Origin: Flavonifractor hominis
Lineage (GTDB): Bacteria; Bacillota; Clostridia; Oscillospirales; Oscillospiraceae
Assembly (NCBI RefSeq): GCF_040095835.1
Contig: NZ_JBBMFT010000002.1
Location: 62,001 to 126,000, forward strand
Direction: 5' to 3'
DNA length: 64,000 nucleotides
Both the position numbers and the translations under genes were made by a program. Numbering within the stretch: the first letter of the stretch is position 1; every line of letters begins with the position of its first letter. The notes beneath the pieces were generated by a model. It did no database searches. It was not told the origin of the DNA and worked only from the letters and a program-made list of their open reading frames with translations. Positions 42,770 through 52,262 of the stretch are shown in pieces.

Positions 42770-43779
42770 CGCTGCACACACATCCTGTATCCTCTTCTGA
42801 GCAGATTGCGCATACGGAACAGGAGCAGCAGCAGCCACTTCTGCCGCAACGCAACCGCCCGCAGAATCATTTTGTAAAAAAGGCTTCCCTTATGGGCCTG
42901 ACGGGCACAGCAGAGCAGCTGCCGGTCCTGTGTCAATGTATCGTATAAGTGCCCGAGGTCTGATTTTTTCTCATTTGCATCAAACAGCATATAGTACATA
43001 TACTGTGAAATTTTTTCATCCAAGGTCCAGCGGTGCTTCTCATACATCCCGATATCCATAAACCATTTCCGGACATCCAGTTGGATCTTCAGCTGGTCTT
43101 TGTAGTTGATGTCCGTGTTGTATAGATAGTTGGAATCTGTCTGTAAATATTGGAAACTCTGTCCCGGCCAAAAGATCGCCTTTCTGACGCCGCAATAGAG
43201 CTGCACATAGAAATCCAGATCCTCCGCCAGCGTGATGCCAACCGGAAACACCGCCCCGGTTTCTTCCAGCAGCTTTCGCTGAAACAGTTTGTTGGAGATG
43301 TAGCCAAAAAAACCAGTGGTATACTGGTGCTGAATAAACAGCGTACAAAGCTGTTCCGGATCAGCCGTCCCGGCGTGTGGAACGCTCTGTTCCTCTACCG
43401 TCCGCCCTTCCGAATCCACCTTGGCAAAGCCGGAAAACAGGATGTCCGCCTGTCCCCGCTCTGCCAACGGCACTGCAGAAGAAAGGTAATCCGGCAACAG
43501 CAGGTCATCCGCGTCCAGAAACTGGATCCATTTTCCTTTGGCTGCCTGCAGGCCCCTGTTTCTCGCGGCGGATACCCCGCCGTTGGCCCCAGTAAGGATA
43601 TGAATGCGCGCATCCCGCTCTGCAAATTCCCGAGCAATCTCCAGGCTGTCGTCAGTAGAGCCATCGTCAACCAAAATTACCTCATAGTCAGAAAACGACT
43701 GCTGGTAAACAGAATGTAATGTATTGCGTAAATAAACCGATTTGTTATATACCGGTATAATGATGGACACCTCAGGCAT
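42766..43779 (-). CDS. Family 2 glycosyltransferase
   Basis: A 337-residue GT2: PEVSIIIPVYNKSVYLRNTLHSVYQQ, LVDDGSTDDS, NGGVSAARNRGLQAAKG and FLDADDLLLPDYL near residue 92 (here D-A-D-D). GCGGAGG lies upstream of the ATG. Its start overlaps the stop of the preceding GT2 gene by 8 bases. Acceptor and donor unknown. Confidence 0.92.
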   Translation of the reverse strand: MPEVSIIIPVYNKSVYLRNTLHSVYQQSFSDYEVILVDDGSTDDSLEIAREFAERDARIHILTGANGGVSAARNRGLQAAKGKWIQFLDADDLLLPDYLSSAVPLAERGQADILFSGFAKVDSEGRTVEEQSVPHAGTADPEQLCTLFIQHQYTTGFFGYISNKLFQRKLLEETGAVFPVGITLAEDLDFYVQLYCGVRKAIFWPGQSFQYLQTDSNYLYNTDINYKDQLKIQLDVRKWFMDIGMYEKHRWTLDEKISQYMYYMLFDANEKKSDLGHLYDTLTQDRQLLCCARQAHKGSLFYKMILRAVALRQKWLLLLLFRMRNLLRRGYRMCVQR

Positions 43780-44791
43780 GCCGAAAACGCCTCCGCATCA
43801 TCAGCGTCACCGGCAGGACCCAGCCGTGTTTGATCAGCCAAAGCTGTATCTTTAGTTTGACACCCACCGCCGGAAGCGAAAATCCATGCATGGCCCCCAC
43901 CAATTCCGGATCGTTCAGGATTGGCCTCACACGCTGGATGGCGTCACCCAGGTTCCGTGCATTTGCGCACTCCATCCCCAGCGTGTTGCAGGCGTAGTAG
44001 AGCAAGTGCAGCCGGATCTGCCTGCTGAAGTCATAATCCTGTTTCTCCAAAAAATACGCCCTCAGATAGCGGTTCATCCTGCAATAGACGGCCCATGCTC
44101 CCGGCCGGTATCCCGTGGTAATGGTATTGGGGTTTTGATAATAGCGGTAGAAATACGCGCCCTTCATATAATAAAACCGCTCTGCGTGGTATCCGACATA
44201 CGCGCTGAACAGGTTGTCCTCCGACCATTTTACGTCCTCGGCAAAACAAATCCCATACGTCTCCAAAAAGCATCGGTCATAGATGCAGTGACACGCCGAA
44301 AGCAGTGGGCCGTAGTCCACATTCTCCCCCATGATCAGCGCAGGAAACACCTCCTGGACCAGGTCCTCTTTTCTGTAAAGTCCGGCCCGAATTTCCTTGC
44401 TCACCGGAAAACAGGTGCCGTCCGCCAGCACTCTCTGATAATCCGCCATTACCACGTCGGCGGCATATTGGACCGCAGCCGCAGCCATTTTCTCATACAT
44501 ATCCGGCAAAACATCGTCGTCCGAATCCACAAATCCCACATACTTGCCTGTCGCCACCTTCAAGCCCGCATTGCGCGCACTGCTCAGGCCGCCGTTTTCC
44601 TTGTGAATGACTGTGATCCTGGAATCGGACGCTGCAAAAGTGTCGCAGATAGCCCCGCTGCCATCGGGAGAACCATCATCCACCAGAATAATTTCAATCT
44701 CTCTCAGTGTCTGACCCTGCAAACTGCGGATGCAGCGCTCCAAAAAACGCTCCACTTTATAGACCGGAACGACTATACTGACTTGAACCAT
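43772..44791 (-). CDS. Family 2 glycosyltransferase
   Basis: A 339-residue GT2: VQVSIVVPVYKVERFLERCIRSL, ILVDDGSPDGSGAICD, NGGLSSARNAGLKVATG and GFVDSDDDVLPDMYEK near residue 87. ATG 44791 follows GGAAGGACAATCT. A 92-base gap separates it from the next gene upstream, the largest within the glycosyltransferase run, and an internal promoter there is possible. Confidence 0.92.
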   Translation of the reverse strand: MVQVSIVVPVYKVERFLERCIRSLQGQTLREIEIILVDDGSPDGSGAICDTFAASDSRITVIHKENGGLSSARNAGLKVATGKYVGFVDSDDDVLPDMYEKMAAAAVQYAADVVMADYQRVLADGTCFPVSKEIRAGLYRKEDLVQEVFPALIMGENVDYGPLLSACHCIYDRCFLETYGICFAEDVKWSEDNLFSAYVGYHAERFYYMKGAYFYRYYQNPNTITTGYRPGAWAVYCRMNRYLRAYFLEKQDYDFSRQIRLHLLYYACNTLGMECANARNLGDAIQRVRPILNDPELVGAMHGFSLPAVGVKLKIQLWLIKHGWVLPVTLMMRRRFRHA

Positions 44792-44883
44792 AGATTGTCC
44801 TTCCATCACTCAATGATTGAATTGCTACCGTGAGATGCTTCGGAAATAGAAGAGAATAGTTCTTACTGACTGTATCTCATCTA

Positions 44884-46089
44884 CTAATCCCCACTAAGCC
44901 GGTATAAGATTTCAAGCGCTGTTTGATCCGGTGTCCCCGCCTGCCAGCCGCCAGCCACGATCCTCTTTCGCAGCGCCTCATCCGCCAATACCGTCGCGAT
45001 TCCCTGAGCGCAGCCCTCGTTGTCCATGGGCACGATTATACCGTCCACCCCATCCCGCAGCTGGCTCGCCGATGTAGCATAGTCGGCAATCACCACAGGC
45101 TTGCCCAGGATCTGCGCTTCATGCACACACACACAATTTCCTTCATAGCGGGACGGCTGAACATAGAGATCGCACGCCTTCATGTAGGGATATGGATTTT
45201 CCCGTTTGCCCAGGATTGTGACATGTTCCTCCATCCCGGCCTCTGTGATCTTGCTGCGGATCAGTTCCTCATCTCCGCCAAATCCGATCAGATACCAGTG
45301 CACATCCCGCCCCAATGCCCGCAGTCTGCGGCAGATATCCGGGACATTATCAAAATTTTTAGCATGGCAGAACCGTCCCACAGACAGCAGCTTCTCCACG
45401 CCCCGGCACATCTCCCCGCTGACGTCGCACTTGTCCGCCTGTGCCCGGATCCATGCAGGCGCCAACATATGATCGATCCGTACGATTTTCGAACACAGGG
45501 CCGGAAACCGGCTTAAGAATCCCCTTGTACACTGCTCTGATATGGATACAATCGCATCATATGCAGACCACATTTTCTCTTCCGAGGCTGTATCGATCTG
45601 GATTGCCTCATAATCCGTATGAATCCACGCCGCCTTTTTCCTGGCCCGAACCTTTTTCCACACAAAATAATGGGGCGTTAAAAAACTGATTGCCAGATCG
45701 TACTCTACCTCGGGCTGTATGGCCGGCATAAAAGGACAGGTATACTTATGACTGTACTCCAAAGCTACCATACTCTCTGTATAGCGATGGCGGCGGCTGT
45801 ATACGCCCGCCGCCAGTTTTCCAAATACACGGGCGGCCGTCAACAGCAGGTGTCCTTCCCGCAAGGTGTCCTTCATCGGTCGGGCCAGTACCGTATAGGC
45901 GGCCACTTCCGGCAGAAGTCGGATATGGGGTGGGATATCCCCCATCAATTCCCCCTCATGCCGCAGCAGGAAGAGGTCCACCTGGCAGCGCTGGGGGGAC
46001 AGTGCGTGCAGCAGTCCAATCAGACTCCGCTCCGCTCCCCCAAGTTCCAGGGCATGGGACACGATCAGGATCCGTTTTTTCTCCCCCAT
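44884..46089 (-). CDS. GT4-type glycosyltransferase
   Basis: A 401-residue GT-B fold enzyme: RILIVSHALELGGAERSLIGLLHAL at the N-terminus and the C-terminal donor site LLSVGRFCHAKNFDNV.., YPYMKACDLYVQPSRYEGNCVCVHEAQILGKPVV (E-x7-E motif). This is a retaining glycosyltransferase of the EPS pathway. ATG 46089 follows GGAGGGTTC and is preferred over an in-frame ATG 30 codons earlier. It overlaps the upstream gene by 25 bases. Confidence 0.92.
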   Translation of the reverse strand: MGEKKRILIVSHALELGGAERSLIGLLHALSPQRCQVDLFLLRHEGELMGDIPPHIRLLPEVAAYTVLARPMKDTLREGHLLLTAARVFGKLAAGVYSRRHRYTESMVALEYSHKYTCPFMPAIQPEVEYDLAISFLTPHYFVWKKVRARKKAAWIHTDYEAIQIDTASEEKMWSAYDAIVSISEQCTRGFLSRFPALCSKIVRIDHMLAPAWIRAQADKCDVSGEMCRGVEKLLSVGRFCHAKNFDNVPDICRRLRALGRDVHWYLIGFGGDEELIRSKITEAGMEEHVTILGKRENPYPYMKACDLYVQPSRYEGNCVCVHEAQILGKPVVIADYATSASQLRDGVDGIIVPMDNEGCAQGIATVLADEALRKRIVAGGWQAGTPDQTALEILYRLSGD

Positions 46090-46784
46090 GTTTGAACCCT
46101 CCGAAAAAAATCCACACCAAACAGTCGGTGCAGCGGACGTCCGATGGCGCACCGCAGCCGCTGGCGGCGGCTCATCCAACTCGCCGAATACCAGTGGATG
46201 GAGATCGTATTTTTTGTGGTATTGAGTCGGCCTGTGGCACTGTCATAGGGATTGAACCAGTCGCCGGGACAAATGAGCGCCTCCGCTACATGCTGCATGG
46301 TACCGTCCGGACGCAGCCCCAGCTTCACCAGTGCACTGGTATTGAGTTTGGGGCAGCCGATCGTACCATGTTTTCCATCCAGCAGAGGGTCATACTCCCG
46401 CAGCATAGCTTCCACCGCCGGCCCGTGAGCCTCAGAGCCAAAGCCCAAACCAGTGTTCACTGCATCCGGGGTCTCAAACCCCCAAAATGCCTTTTCTGCC
46501 AACAGCAGATCCGGCGCCCTCAGCAGCTCCACATCGGTGTCCAGGTAAATTCCCCCATGCTCCGCCACTACAGCCAGCCGGACATAATCGCTGAGAAAGG
46601 CATACTTTTTTTCCCGCATGCACATGCGGGTATATTCGTTCTGCTCCACGTCGAAGTTATCCTCATTCCACTCCACGATGTGGTAGTCCGGGCAATATTT
46701 TTGCCAGCTGGCCATGCAGCGCCGCATTTTCTCCGATTTCTCCCCCCGGCCAAACCAGCAATAGTGGATAATCTTCGGGATCAC
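46065..46784 (-). CDS. GT32-like glycosyltransferase (sugar-binding DXD)
   Basis: A 239-residue protein: IPKIIHYCWFGRGEKSEKMRRCMASWQKYCPDY, then LSDYVRLAVVAEHGGIYLDTDVEL carrying the DXD motif (Asp near 80-82), typical of Gly_transf_sug/GT32 (OCH1-like) enzymes. The GTG start at 46784 is chosen because GGGAGGGAAG stands upstream and it overlaps the preceding stop (GTGA); the longer in-frame reading has no family similarity. Confidence 0.9.
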   Translation of the reverse strand: MIPKIIHYCWFGRGEKSEKMRRCMASWQKYCPDYHIVEWNEDNFDVEQNEYTRMCMREKKYAFLSDYVRLAVVAEHGGIYLDTDVELLRAPDLLLAEKAFWGFETPDAVNTGLGFGSEAHGPAVEAMLREYDPLLDGKHGTIGCPKLNTSALVKLGLRPDGTMQHVAEALICPGDWFNPYDSATGRLNTTKNTISIHWYSASWMSRRQRLRCAIGRPLHRLFGVDFFRRVQTWGRKNGS

Positions 46785-47671
46785 GTTTTCTTCCCTCCCG
46801 CCTTCCACCGGATGTACGCTGTCAGCAGCACGCCGAACGGCAGGCTCAGTATCGTCAACGCCTTCCGTGGGGACTCTCGTATAAAGTGCCGGTTGCCGGC
46901 AATCAAACTGCTGGAGCAGTAATGGATACAATCCATGATGAGCCGTTTCTTCGAGACGGGATGCTCCATACATACCTTTCGCCAAAAGGCAAACCCTTTT
47001 GGATTATTCAGATATTGACGCCACATGGTATTGGATGAGCCGTCCGGCTGATAGTCCACATGACAGAGCACCTCATCCAACACAGCCATTTTATACTGTT
47101 GGTCGATAAGACGGTATTTATAGGAGAGTGCTACATATTTTTCTCCCTCAAACACCGGATACGGTGGATATTGGCGGATCACATCCGTCCGATACACCAA
47201 TTTTTTATCTCCTCTGCCGCCAGCAGCATAGTACCCGATCACTGTCGTCTCTTTCAGACCTGCGGGAAAACCGGCTCCGATGATGGTTCCGTTCTTATCA
47301 GAATCAAGGCCAATAATTCCGGCATACCCTTGTCCCCGAACTTGCTCCCACTTGTGCAGAATCTTTTTTACACCGCCAGGGGCCATTTGGTCATCCGAGT
47401 CAATGCAGGTATTCAACTCCGTATCAATAGATTCATAGGCCGTGTTGTGTGCGGTGTGCATTCCACCATTTTCCTTACGAATATAACGGATCTCAAACCC
47501 ACAGTCTGTGCTCTGCCACTGGCGTACCAGTTCCTCTGTACCATCGGTGGAACCATCATCCACGATGAGCCAGATAAATTCTTTACAATCCTGTCTACAC
47601 AAGCTCTCGTAGGTCCCTGGCAGGGTGTGCGCTCGATTATAGGTTGGTGTAAATACCGTCAGTATAGGCAT
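46781..47671 (-). CDS. Family 2 glycosyltransferase
   Basis: A 296-residue GT2: PILTVFTPTYNRAHTLPGTYESL, LIVDDGSTDGTEELV, NGGMHTAHNTAYESI and CIDSDDQMAPGGV near residue 90. It resembles EPS GT2 enzymes of the Clostridia (closest in style to GalNAc/Glc transferases), but the sugar is unknown. It lies 9 bases after the upstream GT4 gene. Confidence 0.92.
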   Translation of the reverse strand: MPILTVFTPTYNRAHTLPGTYESLCRQDCKEFIWLIVDDGSTDGTEELVRQWQSTDCGFEIRYIRKENGGMHTAHNTAYESIDTELNTCIDSDDQMAPGGVKKILHKWEQVRGQGYAGIIGLDSDKNGTIIGAGFPAGLKETTVIGYYAAGGRGDKKLVYRTDVIRQYPPYPVFEGEKYVALSYKYRLIDQQYKMAVLDEVLCHVDYQPDGSSNTMWRQYLNNPKGFAFWRKVCMEHPVSKKRLIMDCIHYCSSSLIAGNRHFIRESPRKALTILSLPFGVLLTAYIRWKAGGKKT

Positions 47672-47680
47672 TGTATCACC

Positions 47681-48802
47681 TCAGTGAATTCCCAGATAAA
47701 AGGCTTGCAGCCATTGTGCTGTCTGATTGATATCATACCCGGCTTCCCGCAGACGGGACAAATCGCTCCGCCGAACAGCTCCACCCCGCAATTCTAACGC
47801 CCGCTGGGCCCATGCCTCCGGGCCATGCTCCAGCGGCTGTGTACAGATGGAATCTGTGAGCAGAATCTCAGGCGTGATATGATTGGAGATTACACAGGGC
47901 AACCCCGCCGCTTGCGCTTCTACCAGTGTGACCGGCAACCCCTCATATAGAGATGGAAAAAGCAGTACATCCATGGCCTGATAATAGCGCCAGACATCTG
48001 CCACCACGCCGGTAAGGCATACCGCATGCCCCAGACCTCGCTCCGCAATCTCCTGTTCGATCTGGGGACGCAAGGGACCGTCACCTACTAAGAGCAGCTT
48101 ACTGTCTGGTTCCGCTCTGTGTATGCATTCAAAGATATCCAATAAAAAGCGATGATTCTTTTGTTCTTCAAAACGCCCTACGTGGCCAAGCAAGAATTCA
48201 TCTTTAAGGTGCAGTTCCCGGCGCACCTGCTCGCGTTCTTCTGGAGAAAATGCAAATCGTGAAAGATCAATGGCATTGGGCAACACACGAAACCGTTTTG
48301 AGTCAGACGCTATCCGTCTCCCATATCTAGAATATCCCGCCATTGTAGAACATCCGAAAAAGAATTGCGCGATATATCTTACCGGATAAGATACTGCTGC
48401 ATATGTAATGTCTTTTATTGTGTGCATCCGATTTGTGTTATGACTATGAGCTATGGTATAAATCCCATACCGCTTGGCCTTGCTCAAATAGACGGCCGCC
48501 GTGCTCCCCATATGTCCGTGGATTGCCCGGTATTCCCCCTTATGTCTAGTAAAAAAGTCATCCCACCAGGCTGCATAGCGGGCCAGATCCCTAAGGCCAT
48601 ACCCAGGGCAGCGCTCAATTCGTCCTCCCAACGCTCGAATCTCGCCGTCAAATGCCGCCTCCTTGGCACTATGCTCCACAAAATCAAACTGCACCTTGGT
48701 ACGGTCCATGTGCCGATAGAGATTCATAAGCATGGTCTCAGCACCACCGCGATCCATTCTTCCGATGACGTGCAGTACTCGAATAGGTTTTTGGGCATAC
48801 AT
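47681..48802 (-). CDS. GT4-type glycosyltransferase (EpsF-like)
   Basis: A 373-residue GT-B enzyme: IRVLHVIGRMDRGGAETMLMNLYRHM opens the N-terminal domain, and the C-terminal motif FPSLYEGLPVTLVEAQAAGLPCVISNHI near residue 280 is the donor-binding E-x7-E site. It closely resembles EpsF-type enzymes of EPS operons. It starts 5 bases after the licD-like stop in the same direction. Confidence 0.93.
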   Translation of the reverse strand: MYAQKPIRVLHVIGRMDRGGAETMLMNLYRHMDRTKVQFDFVEHSAKEAAFDGEIRALGGRIERCPGYGLRDLARYAAWWDDFFTRHKGEYRAIHGHMGSTAAVYLSKAKRYGIYTIAHSHNTNRMHTIKDITYAAVSYPVRYIAQFFFGCSTMAGYSRYGRRIASDSKRFRVLPNAIDLSRFAFSPEEREQVRRELHLKDEFLLGHVGRFEEQKNHRFLLDIFECIHRAEPDSKLLLVGDGPLRPQIEQEIAERGLGHAVCLTGVVADVWRYYQAMDVLLFPSLYEGLPVTLVEAQAAGLPCVISNHITPEILLTDSICTQPLEHGPEAWAQRALELRGGAVRRSDLSRLREAGYDINQTAQWLQAFYLGIH

Positions 48803-48807
48803 CGTCG

Positions 48808-49653
48808 CTAGCGTTCCTCCAGATTATGTTCAAAGTCCAGTATGAGCGGATGATGTTTCCACATACGCTCCTCTTCCGGGGGGAGTGCCAAATAAGTCCC
48901 ATATTTTCGCTTCAAATACGCATCCCACTGCGCAAAGCACATAAAATGCTCTCCGCCGAAGGGAAGCTCCACATATTCATCCAGCAGAGTATTGCTGTGC
49001 GCCTGCCGCATGGTTGCCACCGTCTCGATCATGACTGTTTGCAACGTCGGATCGGAATCCGTACGCATGATCCGCTCTAACAGCCGTGCCCGCTGATTGG
49101 CCCGCTGATTTGGTCTCACGATAGCCAGCAGCCACCTTGACAGCCACCGCACCAGCACACCATTCTGGCTAGGCGGGAACTCTCTGGTGTACAACTGATA
49201 CTTCATGCACCGGTACCAAAAGAGCAGCCGCTGTATTTTCCCGCTGGGGAGACGGTCCACTGGAAAAATATCTACAAAAATTCCCGTGTGATAGCGTCCA
49301 GCTTCCCACTTATATTGTAAAAAAGTAGTATGATCTTTTCGGATCTTAGCAAACGACTGTGTAAATGCCGGCTCTGCTTCTTTATATTGCAGTACATACC
49401 CGGGTACCGGTTCTTTTTCCCATGCCTCCAGAAAGCGATTATATTCCGCCCTGGACATACAGATATCCAAATCATCATCCCACGGGATAAATCCCTGGTG
49501 CCTGACTGCCCCCAACAAAGTTCCTGCATAGAGGGAATAGACAATTTGGTGGTTCCGGCAAAATGCGTCAATCTTCTTCAGTATCTCCAGTTGGACTTCC
49601 TGAAGCTGTCGCAACTGGACTTTTTCATCGATCCGTCCCACGCTCTTATCCAT
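48808..49653 (-). CDS. licD: LicD-family phosphotransferase
   Basis: A 281-residue LicD protein: YSLYAGTLLGAVRHQGFIPWDDDLDICM (near residues 39-66) is the nucleotidyltransferase-like GT-D-D-D core. LicD enzymes transfer phosphocholine or other phospho-alcohols from CDP-activated donors to polysaccharides or teichoic acids. The next gene upstream (tagD-like) could make such a donor, CDP-glycerol, so a glycerol-phosphate decoration of the EPS is likely (inference). ATG 49653 overlaps the tagD-like stop by 8 bases. Confidence 0.92.
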   Translation of the reverse strand: MDKSVGRIDEKVQLRQLQEVQLEILKKIDAFCRNHQIVYSLYAGTLLGAVRHQGFIPWDDDLDICMSRAEYNRFLEAWEKEPVPGYVLQYKEAEPAFTQSFAKIRKDHTTFLQYKWEAGRYHTGIFVDIFPVDRLPSGKIQRLLFWYRCMKYQLYTREFPPSQNGVLVRWLSRWLLAIVRPNQRANQRARLLERIMRTDSDPTLQTVMIETVATMRQAHSNTLLDEYVELPFGGEHFMCFAQWDAYLKRKYGTYLALPPEEERMWKHHPLILDFEHNLEER

Positions 49654-50047
49654 CCTTTGCCGCAATTTCCTGTTTGATTTGGGTAGTCGAAATCTCTGGT
49701 GTGCGTGGAAGATAGACGACTTCTATCCCCTCTTCCCTTAGAAAATCAAATTTGCCGGTCCAATCATCCCCTATGACGAACGTATCGGCCTGGTAGAGAT
49801 GTACATCCCTCCGTTTTTGCTCCCAAGACTCTTCCGGAATCACCAAGTCCACATAACGGATTGCCTCCAGTAGGAGTTTTCGCTCCTCATAGGAGAAGTA
49901 ACAGCGTTTTTTCTTTTCATTCCAATTGAATTCATCGGTAGACAGCGCCACAATCAGGTAATCGCCCAACGCCCGGGCCCTGCGCAGCAGATTGATATGA
50001 CCATAATGGAGCAGGTCAAATGTACCGTATGTAATGACTCGCCTCAT
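49646..50047 (-). CDS. tagD: Glycerol-3-phosphate cytidylyltransferase-like protein
   Basis: A 133-residue cytidylyltransferase: VITYGTFDLLHYGHINLLRRA (HxGH motif) and RTPEISTTQIK (RTxGISTT-type motif with Pro-Glu in place of x-Gly) match TagD/TarD. It makes CDP-glycerol from glycerol-3-phosphate and CTP. AAAGGAGAAA precedes ATG 50047. Coupled to licD, it suggests phospho-glycerol substitution of the polymer; CDP-ribitol or other CDP-alcohols are alternatives. Confidence 0.92.
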   Translation of the reverse strand: MRRVITYGTFDLLHYGHINLLRRARALGDYLIVALSTDEFNWNEKKKRCYFSYEERKLLLEAIRYVDLVIPEESWEQKRRDVHLYQADTFVIGDDWTGKFDFLREEGIEVVYLPRTPEISTTQIKQEIAAKDG

Positions 50048-50061
50048 ACCAGTTTCTCCTT

Positions 50062-51177
50062 TTACAAAGACGCCAGGAACTCCCACAGACTGACCGCACG
50101 ATAATATTCTCCAAATTCCTGGTTGTCGTACAGGAAAAAGCCCAGAAAACAGATGGCTGCCAGCAGTTTTATTATCCGGGCCGACTTTGGCGTAAACGCC
50201 TTGTCAAAGATCCACGGTAACACACACACCGTTCCCAGCACAAAATACCGGGCCATACGGCCGAACATATTGGCCCCGTTCATCAGCGCCAAAAGCATAA
50301 ACATCAAAGAGACAATGCTCATGTTGAGCAGAATACACCGCCTCCGGTCCAGCTGTGGCCGCAGCCAGGGCATCAGCAGCAGAGACAACATCGGTGTCAC
50401 CGCGAAGACCGCCACCCGGAACGGGTTCATCTGATTGCCATCGAATACCTCATACTCCGCTACATGCTTGCCCATAGAATCGGCATACTCCAGCAGAGAG
50501 CCAATGGAATCCTCAAAGGTCAGCATAATGACCAGGGTGACTGCCAGCAGCAGCAGTGTTTTCCACCCCCAAGGCCGTCCGGTGAGCAGCGGCAGGAAAG
50601 CAAAAAGGAATGCGTAAGTATGCAGCAGTCCTGCGATGAGTACCAACAGGTAATACCGGAGCCATTTCTTGTCCTCCAGCGCCGGAATGGCCAAGGTAAG
50701 CACCGCCGAGGCGGTGATCTGCTTGAGGGCCGCCATGGAAAAGGTAAAAACCCCGATCGCGAAATAAAGCAGCACCACCAGGGCAAAATCCCCCTCCGGG
50801 GCATACCGGCGCAAAAACTGGACAAACAGGATGTTGTTGAATGCAGCAAAGACCATGAGATAGAGATGGTAATTGTCGGTCAGACCGCGGAACAGCGTGG
50901 TGATCAGATAAAACAGCGGATTGTGCAGTACATCCAGGTTATCCGCATCGGCCAGAAATTCCGTCAAATTACCGGCATTCTGAAAGCCCGTAATGTAGGT
51001 ATAGGTATCATTGTAGTTGGTGCGCAGTCCCACGAACAGGGTCATTCCCACCGTCATCAAAACCAGGAAAATATCCCAGCGCACCCGGCCCCGTTCCGTG
51101 ACACCGCCCCACCCACTGATTTCCGAAGCGTAGGCAAGCCCTACCGATACAGCCGTGACCAGCAGCAGATTCAACAT
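50062..51177 (-). CDS. EpsG-like polysaccharide polymerase (Wzy role)
   Basis: A 371-residue membrane protein with about 10 to 11 hydrophobic segments and the EpsG family region GLRTNYNDTYTYITGFQNA near residue 50, followed by NPLFYLITTLFRGLTDNYHLYLMVFAAFNN. Such proteins join flipped repeat units outside the membrane. It overlaps the upstream GT4 gene by 7 bases. With the flippase and the chain-length kinases it completes a Wzx/Wzy-type pathway. Confidence 0.88.
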   Translation of the reverse strand: MLNLLLVTAVSVGLAYASEISGWGGVTERGRVRWDIFLVLMTVGMTLFVGLRTNYNDTYTYITGFQNAGNLTEFLADADNLDVLHNPLFYLITTLFRGLTDNYHLYLMVFAAFNNILFVQFLRRYAPEGDFALVVLLYFAIGVFTFSMAALKQITASAVLTLAIPALEDKKWLRYYLLVLIAGLLHTYAFLFAFLPLLTGRPWGWKTLLLLAVTLVIMLTFEDSIGSLLEYADSMGKHVAEYEVFDGNQMNPFRVAVFAVTPMLSLLLMPWLRPQLDRRRCILLNMSIVSLMFMLLALMNGANMFGRMARYFVLGTVCVLPWIFDKAFTPKSARIIKLLAAICFLGFFLYDNQEFGEYYRAVSLWEFLASL

Positions 51178-52262
51178 GGCGGTTCCTCCAGGACGGCAGC
51201 CAGCGTGCGACGCACCACATCCTCCTTGCGGAAGGTCTGCTCCACATGCTCCCGGCCCCGTTCCCCCATGGCCGCCCGCTCCGCAGGCGTCAGGGACAGG
51301 AACCGCTCCAAGGCCGCTAACAGGCCCTCCCGGTCTCCCGCCGGGCAGAGATAGCCGCTGATTCCATCCCGCACCGCTTCCCGACAGCCCGGGATATCCG
51401 AGGTGATAAGGGCCCGCCCGGCAGCAGCCCCCTCCAGCAGCACATTGGACATGCCTTCGTGGTAGGAGGGCAGCACCACGCAGTGGGCAGCGGAATAGAA
51501 GGGCCGCACATCCTGCTGAAATCCGTGGAAGTTTACGATCCCCTCCCGGACCAACTCCTCCACTGTCTCCCGGTAGGCATCTTCAAAGAAACCCACAACA
51601 TCCAGGATAACTTCGTCGCCATGGACCGCCCGAAGCCGGCGCATGGCATAGAACAGCTCCTCCACCCCTTTCTCCCGCATGATACGTCCCACAAAGAGAA
51701 AGCGGATGGGGCCCTCCGACGGATAGGGCTGTCTGGCGTGGTAGCTCAGATCTACCCCGGCGCCAGGCAGCACCGTCTGCCGCTGCGTGGGTACGATCTT
51801 CTTCTCCCGGAAGAGAGCGGCGTTGCCCTCATTTTCAAAGAGTACCGTTCTCGCCCGGGCCAGGGCCACGCGGTACATCAATGTGACCAGGCTGGCCAGC
51901 CCCTTGCGCTGAAAGGCGGTACCCAGCCCCTGCACATTGGCACAGTAAGGTACTCCTGCCATCCGGCAGGCCAGTCCGCCGTAAATATTGGGCTTGATGG
52001 AGTAGGTGATCACCAAATCGGGACGCTCCTGGCTCAGTAGTTTTCGGTAGGTCCGCATCAGTTTGAGATCGGTGGCGGGGTTGATCCCCCGACGATCTAC
52101 CGCCGTCTCAATGCAGCGGCAGCCCAAGGCTGTTAAATCTTCTTCATGGCCCACAAAGGGCGTACTCAGGACCACTTCATGCCGCTCCAGCAGAGCGGCG
52201 GTCAGCTCCCGCCGGAACTGCCAGAACATATAGGAGTGGTTGGTCAGGATCAGTATCTTCAT
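51171..52262 (-). CDS. GT4-type glycosyltransferase
   Basis: A 363-residue GT-B enzyme: MKILILTNHSYMFWQFRRELTAALL, the linker VTYSIKPNIYGGLACRMAGVPYCANVQGLGT and the donor site VLPSYHEGMSNVLLEGAAAGRALITSDI near residue 280. It resembles enzymes that add the second sugar in CapM/WbpU-type pathways. It overlaps the initiating transferase gene by 4 bases, which fits that early step. Confidence 0.93.
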   Translation of the reverse strand: MKILILTNHSYMFWQFRRELTAALLERHEVVLSTPFVGHEEDLTALGCRCIETAVDRRGINPATDLKLMRTYRKLLSQERPDLVITYSIKPNIYGGLACRMAGVPYCANVQGLGTAFQRKGLASLVTLMYRVALARARTVLFENEGNAALFREKKIVPTQRQTVLPGAGVDLSYHARQPYPSEGPIRFLFVGRIMREKGVEELFYAMRRLRAVHGDEVILDVVGFFEDAYRETVEELVREGIVNFHGFQQDVRPFYSAAHCVVLPSYHEGMSNVLLEGAAAGRALITSDIPGCREAVRDGISGYLCPAGDREGLLAALERFLSLTPAERAAMGERGREHVEQTFRKEDVVRRTLAAVLEEPPC

